64,000 bases of DNA, from positions 238,911 to 302,910 of the forward strand of contig CASFUZ010000002.1 of assembly GCA_949298065.1 (NCBI GenBank), written 5' to 3'. Shown in pieces: positions 33,697-42,424 of this stretch. The DNA comes from an uncultured Pseudomonadota bacterium. GTDB taxonomy: Bacteria > Pseudomonadota > Alphaproteobacteria > RF32 > CAG-239. Made by a program: the position numbers and the translations under genes. Within the stretch, counting starts at the first letter, position 1, and each line of letters begins with the position of its first letter. The notes below the pieces were generated by a model. The model did no database searches, was not told the origin of the DNA, and saw nothing but the letters and a program-made list of their open reading frames with translations.

Positions 33697-34125
33697 ATGG
33701 TAATTTTTAATAAAAATAAACCGACAAGCCTCCCTTTTGTTTACGAAGGCAAAAAAATTAAGAAGAAGGCGGTGAATGAGATGTTGTGCGTAAAATTAAA
33801 GAAATTTCTGTTTCTTTCCGTGCTGATGTTTGTTGTTTCTTCAGTTTTATTTGCAACGAACTCATACGCCTTATTTGAAACCTTGACTCAGTCCGGCGCA
33901 GAAATATTTAAGGGAATGAGAGAAATTATTTTTGCGGTATCAGGTTTTGGAATAGTTGCGGTTGCTATAGGTGGTTTTTTCGGAAACTTAAACTGGAAAT
34001 GGCTGAGTGCAATTATTATAGGACTGGTCGTTATAGCAACAACAGCCGCCATAATTAACTATATGGTTGACAGCAATGCCATTACGTCGGAACAAATACA
34101 AGATACACTAATTAAGGCAAATTAA
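33697..34125 (+). CDS. VirB2-like T4SS pilin (second copy)
   Basis: The start is ATG at 33697 behind GGGAGG; an ATG at 33781 would give a normal-length signal peptide. With the first start the 142-residue protein has a 28-residue basic extension before the signal sequence (LFLSVLMFVVSSVLFATNSYA). The mature part again has two helices (EIIFAVSGFGIVAVAIGGFF and WLSAIIIGLVVIATTAAII) joined by a loop NLNWKW, matching KVKWPW of the first copy. It is clearly a paralog. The role of the long leader is unclear; it could be a start-site artefact. Confidence 0.78.
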   Translation: MVIFNKNKPTSLPFVYEGKKIKKKAVNEMLCVKLKKFLFLSVLMFVVSSVLFATNSYALFETLTQSGAEIFKGMREIIFAVSGFGIVAVAIGGFFGNLNWKWLSAIIIGLVVIATTAAIINYMVDSNAITSEQIQDTLIKAN

Positions 34126-34163
34126 TAGCAAGATTTAAGAAAGCGACGATTGAGGAGGAAGCC

Positions 34164-36968
34164 ATGTTAAACATTAAAAGTAAATCAAAGATGTTTTTGA
34201 CGGCCTTTGTGTTTTTAGCAATGGTCTCTTTCTCTCATGGAACAAAAGCGGATGTTTTAATTGATTGCTCAGGCAAAGAAGGGTATCAACTTCAGATTTG
34301 TGAGCAGCAAAAAGCTTTGGCAGAAAAAAATGCCAAATCTAATGAAAAGGCACAAAAAGAAGCCGAAGAAGAAGCCAAGAAAGCAGCAGAAAAGGCAAAG
34401 GAGGCAACGGAATCTGTGGGTGCAAGGCCCGGAGAAACGGGGCAAACCGCAAAAGCTGCGCAAATGGCAGTCCAAGATGCACAAGATGCTCTAAGCGGAG
34501 CGGAGAGCGCCAAAAAAGCAGCACAAAAAGAGATGACAGAGGCGCTTGCTAGAGGAGACACCCAAGCAGCTCAAAAAGCCAGAGATAAAATGATTGCGGC
34601 AGACAAATCAATACAAGAACATGAAGAGAAGGTAAAGGCGGCCGAAAAACAAGCAAAAGCTGCCGAAAAGGCCGATAAAAAAGTAGCGAAGGCAAACCAG
34701 AAAGCGCAAGAAGCTGCCGAAAAAGCCGCAAAGAAAGCCGAAAAAAATGCGAATAAGGATTTAAAAAATGCGCAAAAAGATTACAACAAGATGCTGGAAA
34801 AATGTGAAAAAAATCCAGAAGAATGTGATGTAAATGCACTTCAGGAGGCGCAAGCAAAAGTAGATGCTGCTAAGGCAAATGCAGATGCGGCAACGAAGGC
34901 TAGAGAGGATGTAGACGGAACAACAGCTGCGAATGAAGCGGCAGCGGCAGCAGCTGAGCAAGCAGCACAAGAAGCAGCAGCTGCAGAACAAGCAGCACTC
35001 TTAGATTCTTTTGAGGAAGAAGAACCAATTGAAGCCGAAATTCAGGCTTACAACTGCAAAGATAGTCAAACAGGAGCAAGTTGTACGCTAACGTCTGAAA
35101 ATGCCTCAACTTGTAAATGTGAATATAAAGAAGTCTATACGGATGAATATGGTAACACGAAAGAGGGTGCGGTAGGAACATTTGATAAGTTGGATTCTAA
35201 TGGAAATCCGGTAGCAATGCAAAGATGCTACGAAGCAAAAGATGATGTATTTAAATACATTGCGTGTAAGGCAATGACGACTTTGGCAGATGTGCGTGTA
35301 ATTGTCTATACATTGGCGGGATTTGGTTTAATAGCCTTTGCTTTCGCAGCCATTTTTAACAAAATTAGTTGGAAGCACTTAGCCAACTTGTGTATAGCTT
35401 TATTTATACTATCAATGATGACGCCGTTTATAGAATACTTTACGCAAGACAGCGGAGGAAAATTAACCTATGGAAATTATTTGCCAGCTGGTTTTACGAA
35501 CATAGATGGTTCGGATATTGATGCTACTGCAAATTGTGACACCAGCAAGGGAGATGTTTGTCCGGATGTTAATGTGGACACCAGTGCCAAAGATAGCAAG
35601 TGGTCATGGAAGGATTTAAAAAACACAGTAAAATCAGGTATTAATGCGGCAAAGACAGCATATGATACATATAAAACAGCCAAACAAACAGTAGAGACAA
35701 CCATAGATCAAGCTCAAAAGATTGGAACAGCGATTAAAAATTCTGAAGGAGGTTTAACGGGTGTATTAGATACCTTAGGAGAGGTGGCAACAGCATCCAA
35801 CACCATCTTTAATACAGTTCAGACAGGAGCAAATGCCGTTGTAAGTAATACCTCCTCAATAGCGACAGATGTTCAAAATGCAGGAAAATCTTCAGCGGAA
35901 TTGGCATTTGATCAAGAGAATCAAGCCCGTATTAATGAGCTTGAAACAAAATTGGCTGCAGGAAACTTATCTGCTCAAGAGCAAGAATGGGCTAAGGCAG
36001 AATTAGAACAACGCAAAGCAGCGGTTGATAGTAATAAAGTAGTTGATTTTGCAAATAACCAAGGACAACAAGCGCTTGATAAAATCAATCAGGTTGCGAA
36101 AACAGGAGCAACAGTAAGTAGTATTACAACAACCGCGTCCAATGCAGCTCAACAAGGAGCAACGATTGGAGGAGGAATTGGAACGGCATCGGGAGATACT
36201 TTGGGAGCCATATTTGGATTGGCCACGGCAGCAGGAGAAGGTATAGGAGCTGTTGAAGATGCAAAACAAGCTAAAATAGATGCGGCGAATGCAGAAAAAG
36301 AGGCAGCAGAGAAAGCCGCTGCTGAGGCACGGAGGCAAGAAGAGATTCGTCAAAACAATGCATCTTACTCTCAAGGTAAGCAGTGGGATAACAGTTTTAA
36401 TGCAAGCATGACACAAACCACGCCGGCAGTAAAAACATCAACAGGAAGCACAGCGACTTCAAGTCAAACAGAAAGCAAGCAAACTCAAGGAAGCTCAACG
36501 CCGGAGAAGACCGCCTCAGGACAGCTGAATTTCAGATCGGATGAAGCACCGAATGGAACAATAACAACACTAAACAAGAGTTATTATAGTCCGGAACAAG
36601 AGGCTTTTGACAATGCAGCAGGACGTAACGGATATAAGGCAAGTTCCACTGAAACGCAGCCTGGATCATCTAGCGTAACCAGAACATATACATATTCAAG
36701 TGATGGAAAACCATTGGCTAACTCAGAAGGCGTTGGCGGTTTGCCGGCTAGCTCCAGTACAACAACCGTTACCATTGATAATGCTCGTGAAAACAAGGAC
36801 GGGACAATGGAGGTCGTAGATGAAGCAGGTAGACATGTGGTTTTGGATAAAGACGGAAATGTTATCAGTTCTGTAAACTACATAACAGGAGAGCAATGGA
36901 CGGCAGACAGCAAGAAGGATAATAATCAAGGAAACTGGGGGAACACTCCGTCCTGGGGGCAATTTTAA
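34164..36968 (+). CDS. Giant VirB2-like protein with coiled-coil arms
   Basis: The 934-residue protein has a signal peptide (residues 1-29) and then ~250 residues of Ala/Lys/Glu-rich, TolA-like coiled coil (residues ~40-290). A cysteine-bearing segment (YNCKDSQTGASCTLT) follows. A VirB2-like two-helix domain at about 360-425 (VIVYTLAGFGLIAFAFAAIF, loop KISWKH, LCIALFILSMM) matches the two smaller paralogs. After it come ~500 residues of Ala/Thr/Gln-rich helix and a Ser/Thr-rich tail ending near the stop. AGGAGG lies upstream of the ATG. A terminator follows, so the three pilin-like genes can be made in excess. No family of such size with this domain is known to me. Confidence 0.75.
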   Translation: MLNIKSKSKMFLTAFVFLAMVSFSHGTKADVLIDCSGKEGYQLQICEQQKALAEKNAKSNEKAQKEAEEEAKKAAEKAKEATESVGARPGETGQTAKAAQMAVQDAQDALSGAESAKKAAQKEMTEALARGDTQAAQKARDKMIAADKSIQEHEEKVKAAEKQAKAAEKADKKVAKANQKAQEAAEKAAKKAEKNANKDLKNAQKDYNKMLEKCEKNPEECDVNALQEAQAKVDAAKANADAATKAREDVDGTTAANEAAAAAAEQAAQEAAAAEQAALLDSFEEEEPIEAEIQAYNCKDSQTGASCTLTSENASTCKCEYKEVYTDEYGNTKEGAVGTFDKLDSNGNPVAMQRCYEAKDDVFKYIACKAMTTLADVRVIVYTLAGFGLIAFAFAAIFNKISWKHLANLCIALFILSMMTPFIEYFTQDSGGKLTYGNYLPAGFTNIDGSDIDATANCDTSKGDVCPDVNVDTSAKDSKWSWKDLKNTVKSGINAAKTAYDTYKTAKQTVETTIDQAQKIGTAIKNSEGGLTGVLDTLGEVATASNTIFNTVQTGANAVVSNTSSIATDVQNAGKSSAELAFDQENQARINELETKLAAGNLSAQEQEWAKAELEQRKAAVDSNKVVDFANNQGQQALDKINQVAKTGATVSSITTTASNAAQQGATIGGGIGTASGDTLGAIFGLATAAGEGIGAVEDAKQAKIDAANAEKEAAEKAAAEARRQEEIRQNNASYSQGKQWDNSFNASMTQTTPAVKTSTGSTATSSQTESKQTQGSSTPEKTASGQLNFRSDEAPNGTITTLNKSYYSPEQEAFDNAAGRNGYKASSTETQPGSSSVTRTYTYSSDGKPLANSEGVGGLPASSSTTTVTIDNARENKDGTMEVVDEAGRHVVLDKDGNVISSVNYITGEQWTADSKKDNNQGNWGNTPSWGQF

Positions 36969-36996
36969 GCCTAATTAACCACTCCTTAACCACAAA

Positions 36997-37031
36997 AGAG
37001 TACACTAAAATCAGGGTGTACTCTTTTTTTA
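36997..37031 (+). terminator. Terminator after the VirB2-like genes
   Basis: AGAGTACAC (36997-37005) pairs perfectly with GTGTACTCT (37016-37024), followed by a T8 run. It separates the three pilin-like genes from virB3 onwards. Confidence 0.85.
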
Positions 37032-37079
37032 TAAGGAATAAGAAGAATATAACCAAAAGTGAATAAACTATGCTTTATC

Positions 37080-37108
37080 TTGCATAAATAAAACTTCTGA
37101 CCTAAACT
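37080..37108 (+). promoter_or_regulatory. Putative promoter for virB3 onward
   Basis: TTGCAT at 37080-37085 and TAAACT at 37103-37108 are 17 bases apart. They lie downstream of the terminator and 57 bases before the virB3 start, so they would restart transcription for the rest of the operon. Confidence 0.35.
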
Positions 37109-37164
37109 AAAATAAAGATATATAAACCAACAAAGTTGGCAATGGCAAGAACGAGGGCTAACAT

Positions 37165-37455
37165 ATGAGAGAAATGATATTAAAAGCTGTTGCTAATCCA
37201 CCAAAGATTTTATGGGGGCCGTTTTTGCCGACACTAATGAATATAGGCATTCAGTTTCCGATAATGTTTATGTTTATTGGTATAGGAGATGTGAATCCCT
37301 TGCTTTTTGTCATCAGCATAGTTTTAGTGCATGGGGCAATAGTTTTAGCAGGCACCAAAGAGCCTCATTTATCAACAATGATTCAGGCTTTCGGTCAAAC
37401 CCGCAAAGTTACCACAAATTTATATGTAGAGAAAGGCGCAAAATTTGAACCCTGA
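37165..37455 (+). CDS. virB3: VirB3-like T4SS inner-membrane protein
   Basis: The 96-residue protein has two close hydrophobic helices (about residues 18-60: LPTLMNIGIQFPIMFMFIGI and LLFVISIVLVHGAIV). A conserved-looking tail follows with GTKEPHLSTMI, which corresponds to the VirB3 'K-x-P/D...' segment after the helices. It has no signal peptide. GAGGG precedes the ATG. It overlaps the VirB4 gene by 11 bases, as is usual for virB3-virB4 pairs, and that strongly supports the call. An IcmT-like identity is the alternative. Confidence 0.8.
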   Translation: MREMILKAVANPPKILWGPFLPTLMNIGIQFPIMFMFIGIGDVNPLLFVISIVLVHGAIVLAGTKEPHLSTMIQAFGQTRKVTTNLYVEKGAKFEP

Positions 37456-39877
37456 TTTTGATTTTTTCAGCACCTTTGTACAAGGGTTGAGCAGTATGGA
37501 AGTTGTTGTGGCCGTCATTGGTTTCATTTCGGCAGCTTCTTTTGCCGGATTTTGGGCAACAAAATTCGGCCATTTGGTTTTGCCCCAACCACGAGAATCA
37601 AGAGTTTCAGACTTTTTGCCTTTTAATAAGCTAATGGCGGATGGCATAACCATTCGGTGCTATAATGGTTCATTTGCGCGAGTTTTTCGTGTGGAGGGGA
37701 TAGATTTATCTTTTGTGACGGATGAAAAGAACCTATCTATGATGGAAGCCAGAAAGTCATGGATAGATGGAATGTCTGACTTACAAATTGTTTGCCGAGT
37801 TATTACATTGCGAGAACGCATAGCAATGGAAGAGGATAGCGGAGATTTTAATAATCCTTTATTGGAACAAATTTCCAATACATGGCGCAATACATTAGAC
37901 CGAGTTTATGCCAATCGCCACTACATTGTTCTTTCGGTTGCGGATAGAACGGATGCGCTAAAAGATTTAAATTATGCTTCGCAAGCACTTTTAGCCACAC
38001 TAAATGATTATGGTGTAAAACCGATGTATGAAACGGAAGACAGTCCGGCAGAAGAGAGCCCGTTATCAGTTTTTGCCAAAATATGTAGTCCGATTACACA
38101 GCCGGCTCCCAAGGTTCGTACAGCCGAAGGTGCGCAAATGAATGAGATGTTAACTGCGGACCACATACATTTTACCGGAGAGAAGGGTATAATCAAGTTT
38201 TTCTCAGGAGAGAAGGAAAAATATGAGATTGCCATGGGGATTCGCACTTCTGGAGACTATATGGATGAAGGGATGATAGCTTCACTTTTGTCCATAGATT
38301 GCGAATTAACTTTATTGCACAATATAAAGCCATTTTTTAAGCCCCATGCAAGAGCATTATTAATGCAACAACAGCGCATGGCGACAGTGACCAGTTTTTC
38401 GCCTGATGTTGTCAACCAATACAGCGAAGCATTATCAGCCATAGAAGATAGTGATGCAGACTATCAGGCTCTTACAGAATATGCCATGACGGTTATTTTA
38501 AAAGGCGACAGCATGGAGGAAATTGACTTTGGAGAAAGTGAAGTACAGCGTATCTGTCGTTTGTTTAGTGTAACGCCTGTCCGAGAAGGTTGGGTAACTC
38601 AAGCCACATTTTTTAATCAATTTCCAACCTATGAAACCTACCCAAGAACATATCGTTATTTATCAAGAGTAGTTGCGATGGCTGTTTCATTTGACAAGCC
38701 GTCAGAAGGATTTTCAAAATCAGACTGGGGGCCGGGAGCTATTACGATTTTTCGCACGACATCAGGGTCAGCTTATCGCTTCCAATTCCACGTTTCTTCA
38801 GAGGATTCGGCTGTTGCACACTGTTGCATTATTGGACCGACCGGACAAGGTAAAACAACATTGCTTACATTTTTAGCTGGGCAAGCGATGCGTCATAGTG
38901 ATTTGAGAGTATTTTTCTTTGATCGTCACCGTGGTGCTGAAATCTTCACACGCTCAATTGGTGGAGCCTATGTTGGATTTGACGGAGATGAAAAAAACGT
39001 ATCTCTAAACCCGTTTGATACGGCCAATACACCCAACAACAGAGCTTTTTTGCGGCGGTGGATGAAGTCCATTACAATGGTTGATGATGCATTGTCGGAG
39101 AAAGAGATAGCCCGAGCCGTAACAACGGCATTTGACTATTTGCGTCCAGAAGAACGTATAATGAAAAATTTATATAAAAGCTGTTTTTCTCCGACTGGCA
39201 ATATGCGAAGAGAGCTGTTTCGTTGGGTAAATCCGGACCAATATGGTAATATTTTTAATGCTGAGAACGATAGTTTGGATTTGAGTGCAAAACGCTTTAT
39301 GGCATTTGACTTCACACATATTTTTGAAGATGAAACCTTAGCACCTGCCGTAATCAGTTATATTATGCACCGAATTATGTCTGAAACCGGAGATAGCGGA
39401 GTTCCATCATTGATTATGATAGATGAGACCGCGCCGATGCTCAAACACCCGATGTTTAGAGATTACTTCATTATCGGTTTGCAAGAAGGACGTAAAAAAC
39501 GCCAAGCATATCTTTGCGCATTTCAACAGCCGAATATCATTGATAAATTAGGTGTTGGTGAGGTTATTCGCGGCCAATGCCAAACCATCATATTTTTCCG
39601 CAATCCGCAAGCGATGCCGGAAGATTATGCAAACTGGAACTTAACGCAACGCGAGATAGAGTTTATTTTTGGTAAAAGTTACCGCGATTTTCCTTATGCA
39701 ATTTTATTATCACGCCCGGCGACAGGAGAGTCGGTAATTCTAGATGTTGATTTAAGCGGCTTAGGCCCATATCTGAAGCTATATAATTCTGGCCGAAAGA
39801 ATGTTCTTTTGGTTGAGGAACTGATTAAAGAATATGGTGAAGAAAACTTTGTTACAAAATATTTAAATATTGCGTGA
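37445..39877 (+). CDS. virB4: VirB4-family T4SS ATPase
   Basis: The 810-residue protein is a VirB4/TrbE/TraC-class ATPase. Walker A is GPTGQGKTTLL near residues 462-472. FFFDRHRGAEIF near 495, SLNPFDTANTP near 530 and the Walker B segment LIMIDETAPML near 660 match the VirB4 C-terminal domain. Its length is that of VirB4 rather than the ~1000 residues of DotO/TraU. One hydrophobic segment lies near the N-terminus (about 18-40). The annotated start is TTG at 37445, inside virB3; ATG at 37496 is an alternative. It is the energy source for pilus assembly and substrate transfer at the inner membrane. Confidence 0.92.
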   Translation: MNPDFDFFSTFVQGLSSMEVVVAVIGFISAASFAGFWATKFGHLVLPQPRESRVSDFLPFNKLMADGITIRCYNGSFARVFRVEGIDLSFVTDEKNLSMMEARKSWIDGMSDLQIVCRVITLRERIAMEEDSGDFNNPLLEQISNTWRNTLDRVYANRHYIVLSVADRTDALKDLNYASQALLATLNDYGVKPMYETEDSPAEESPLSVFAKICSPITQPAPKVRTAEGAQMNEMLTADHIHFTGEKGIIKFFSGEKEKYEIAMGIRTSGDYMDEGMIASLLSIDCELTLLHNIKPFFKPHARALLMQQQRMATVTSFSPDVVNQYSEALSAIEDSDADYQALTEYAMTVILKGDSMEEIDFGESEVQRICRLFSVTPVREGWVTQATFFNQFPTYETYPRTYRYLSRVVAMAVSFDKPSEGFSKSDWGPGAITIFRTTSGSAYRFQFHVSSEDSAVAHCCIIGPTGQGKTTLLTFLAGQAMRHSDLRVFFFDRHRGAEIFTRSIGGAYVGFDGDEKNVSLNPFDTANTPNNRAFLRRWMKSITMVDDALSEKEIARAVTTAFDYLRPEERIMKNLYKSCFSPTGNMRRELFRWVNPDQYGNIFNAENDSLDLSAKRFMAFDFTHIFEDETLAPAVISYIMHRIMSETGDSGVPSLIMIDETAPMLKHPMFRDYFIIGLQEGRKKRQAYLCAFQQPNIIDKLGVGEVIRGQCQTIIFFRNPQAMPEDYANWNLTQREIEFIFGKSYRDFPYAILLSRPATGESVILDVDLSGLGPYLKLYNSGRKNVLLVEELIKEYGEENFVTKYLNIA

Positions 39878-39956
39878 TTAAGTGATTAGTCGTTTATCAT
39901 TTGTTCAATTTTTGTTATTATTAATATAAGAACACAGGACGTTATGGAGGTTGGAT

Positions 39957-41756
39957 ATGAGAAAAAATAATCTTTTGCGACTGCTTACTATAAGCTGTTT
40001 TTTGTCGCTGGCATTCCAGCCTCACCAAGCTTTAGCGCAATGGCCAACCTTAGATATTTCATCAGTTAAAGAGGGTATTTCAAGCAATATAGAACTGGTA
40101 AAACAATCCAAAATTGTAACAGATACAATGGCAACGACAGGAAAGATAAATTCGGCAATTGGCGATGCCAAAGCTAGTGTATCAAAGTATGCGGGAGATA
40201 ATTTACAAAAAGCTCAGGAAGAAATGAAAAAACTTCAGGAGGAGAAAGAGCGTATAGAAAAAAGAAAAGAAGAATATGAAAAAATAAAAAAGGAAATGGA
40301 AGAGAAAAAAGAGGCCGTAGAAGATTACAAACGTCAAGCAGAAGCTTTAAAATCTCAAACGGAAGAATATACAAACGAAGCCAAAGAAATGACATCGGCA
40401 GCATCAGCATCAGAGATGTTATCTGAAGATAACGAAAATGTTTCAGAAGCAGTATCAACAAGCAATATGTCTGGTGCAAATAGCAATGCAGATTTAAATA
40501 CGCCGCAAACAGTAACAAGCACAACAAATCAAACAGTCACATCTGGCCGCACGGCATTTGGAGTATCTCAAAGCATAACAGAAGATATTCCGCAAGTTTT
40601 GCCACCGACATCAGATTCTAAGAATTATGGTGAACAAGCTATTCAAAGTCAAATGGGAGGAGCACTTGTTACAGAAGAAGTAACAGAAGAGCAACAACGT
40701 CTGCAAGCCGAGATGGATGCACTAGATCAAGAAAGAGCCGAGCTTGAGGTAGATGCAATGTTTGCTAAGAGCCCAGAAGAGAAAGCGGCAATAGAAGAAA
40801 AAATGAAAGCTCTTGACGAAAAATACAAGGAGCTTAAGAAACAGCGTGATGAAAGCCAAAATAAGCCGAAAGAAGAAAAGAAAGATGAAGTAAAATCTGA
40901 AGAAGATAACAAAAAAGTGTCTGAAAATGAAGCAAAGACCGAAGCGGAACAAGATAAAGAAGATGAAGCAAAAGCTGAGGCTAAAAAAGATAAAGAGGAT
41001 AAGGAGCAATCTTTACATCGTCCCAAAATACTAGACGGCGAAACCTCAACCAAGATGGAGATTCCGGAATCTCACCGTGCCAAAATATTAGATACATATG
41101 AAGCACCAAAAGATCATCGTCCCAAAATACTAGATATGTATGAACAGCAACGCTCTCAAGGTTCGGCAGGAGGTTTTCGTAAGAGAGCAACACCGAAAAC
41201 GTCTGCAATGGATGGAAAACATTATGCTTTGCGCAGTTTCTCAGAAACAATGGTCTTTGCTGATTTAACAAGTGGAGATGTTCCCGATGGAACCGTTAAC
41301 GGTGTCTTTATCTTTTCAACCCGTTTGGCGCAAGAATGTGGCGTAAATGTAAAAGATTTGGAAGATGAAACCATAATGGACAAATGTATCAAGGAATTAG
41401 TTAAAGACAAATCAGACGCAGATGCGTCTATAGCGCAAGAGGCAGAGGGCATATATAAAGCCATTATGCAAGAGACGGTTAATGCTTTGATAGCAGAAAG
41501 TATGGCAAAGAAGAATGAAGCTGCAAATTATGAAACAGAAGTCTTGAAGAAGATGGAAGAAACAATAGCCGATACAAAAACCACCCGAGATGATACGGCA
41601 GGCTTGTCATTAACAAATATGCAGACGCAGTTTTTGTTGAATCGGATTTTAACCATCTATTCCGGACAAATATCATTAGATGCACTAAGTGCTGTTGGAG
41701 GTTTTGATAAGTCATATTATCAGGATGGTGATGAGGAAGAAAACGGAGAAGAGTAA
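39957..41756 (+). CDS. Secreted coiled-coil protein in the VirB5 position, with HRxKILD repeats
   Basis: The start is ATG at 39957 with GGAGG six bases upstream. The 599-residue protein has a signal peptide ending ALA-Q. It then carries a coiled coil (about 70-150), a Ser/Thr-rich linker and a second Glu/Lys coiled coil (about 240-345). Three copies of an H-R-x-K-I-L-D motif lie at about 352-392 (HRPKILDGE, HRAKILDTY, HRPKILDMY). The C-terminal ~185 residues look globular and helical (SFSETMVFADLTSGDVPDG; LTNMQTQFLLNRILTIYSG). The end recalls VirB5 helices, and the place in the operon is that of virB5, but I cannot prove homology. Confidence 0.6.
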   Translation: MRKNNLLRLLTISCFLSLAFQPHQALAQWPTLDISSVKEGISSNIELVKQSKIVTDTMATTGKINSAIGDAKASVSKYAGDNLQKAQEEMKKLQEEKERIEKRKEEYEKIKKEMEEKKEAVEDYKRQAEALKSQTEEYTNEAKEMTSAASASEMLSEDNENVSEAVSTSNMSGANSNADLNTPQTVTSTTNQTVTSGRTAFGVSQSITEDIPQVLPPTSDSKNYGEQAIQSQMGGALVTEEVTEEQQRLQAEMDALDQERAELEVDAMFAKSPEEKAAIEEKMKALDEKYKELKKQRDESQNKPKEEKKDEVKSEEDNKKVSENEAKTEAEQDKEDEAKAEAKKDKEDKEQSLHRPKILDGETSTKMEIPESHRAKILDTYEAPKDHRPKILDMYEQQRSQGSAGGFRKRATPKTSAMDGKHYALRSFSETMVFADLTSGDVPDGTVNGVFIFSTRLAQECGVNVKDLEDETIMDKCIKELVKDKSDADASIAQEAEGIYKAIMQETVNALIAESMAKKNEAANYETEVLKKMEETIADTKTTRDDTAGLSLTNMQTQFLLNRILTIYSGQISLDALSAVGGFDKSYYQDGDEEENGEE

Positions 41757-42424
41757 TGAATAAATATTTTCTGACAATATCCGTTTTTTGTATCATGCTC
41801 CTAAGTAGCATGAGATTCGCGCATGCAGATATAGAGCCATTTCAAAAAGTTGAAGAGTTTTTAACTTCCGTAGCAAACAAAAAGACCTATATAGAAGGTA
41901 AATTGGAAGACGCAGAAAAGCTAAAACAATCAGCGTCAGAAGGTGTAGGAAATATTTCAAAAAAAATAAATGAGGTAAAATCGGAGGCTCTGAGTCCGGA
42001 TGAGGAGTTGTTAAACAAAGTTTCAAATGAGATTCCGGATGTCAATAATATAGATAAAGCCACGGAACAGGTAGAAAAAGCATACAATCGCCAAGGCGGA
42101 CAAGGAAATGATAATCAGGTAGCCCAAGAACAAAATGAAAAGATGATGGATGTTCAACGAGAAAATGTGGCTAACTTATATGCTGTAGCTTTCACAACCC
42201 GAACGCTTTTGGCGAAGGAGCGTCAAAAAGACGTACCGGAAAATGATATGAAGGACACAAGAGAACTAATTAAACTAACCAACCAAAAAGCGGCAGAAAT
42301 GTTACGGCGCTTACGCAATATAATGAAATTGGAAGCAGCTATGGCCGAATTTAAAATATCACAGCAAGCTATAGCTTATTCGGTTAAAGAGGCAGAAGAT
42401 AAAACTCCGGGAGGTGAAGAATGA
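41756..42424 (+). CDS. Small secreted helical protein, VirB5-like candidate
   Basis: The 222-residue protein has a signal peptide (ending AHA-D, about residue 24) and is otherwise almost entirely helical. Its C-terminal half (NVANLYAVAFTTRTLLAKERQ, and KLEAAMAEFKISQQAI) has the long helical pattern of VirB5 pilus-tip proteins and resembles the C-terminus of the preceding 599-residue protein in length and character. Its ATG overlaps the stop of that gene (TAATG) and its own stop overlaps the next start (ATGA), so the three are translated together. It is the member of this quartet closest to VirB5 in size. Confidence 0.6.
   Translation: MNKYFLTISVFCIMLLSSMRFAHADIEPFQKVEEFLTSVANKKTYIEGKLEDAEKLKQSASEGVGNISKKINEVKSEALSPDEELLNKVSNEIPDVNNIDKATEQVEKAYNRQGGQGNDNQVAQEQNEKMMDVQRENVANLYAVAFTTRTLLAKERQKDVPENDMKDTRELIKLTNQKAAEMLRRLRNIMKLEAAMAEFKISQQAIAYSVKEAEDKTPGGEE

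Noticed and set aside
34269..34857. Antisense and alternate-frame ORFs over the coiled-coil part of the 934-residue gene
   Set aside because: Ala/Lys/Glu-rich coding sequence gives long stop-free antisense frames rich in Leu, Cys and Phe. These lack ribosome sites and domains.
40722..41053. Antisense ORFs over the Glu/Lys coiled coil of the VirB5-position protein
   Set aside because: Same composition effect: long Phe/Leu/Ser-rich shadow frames with no supporting signal.
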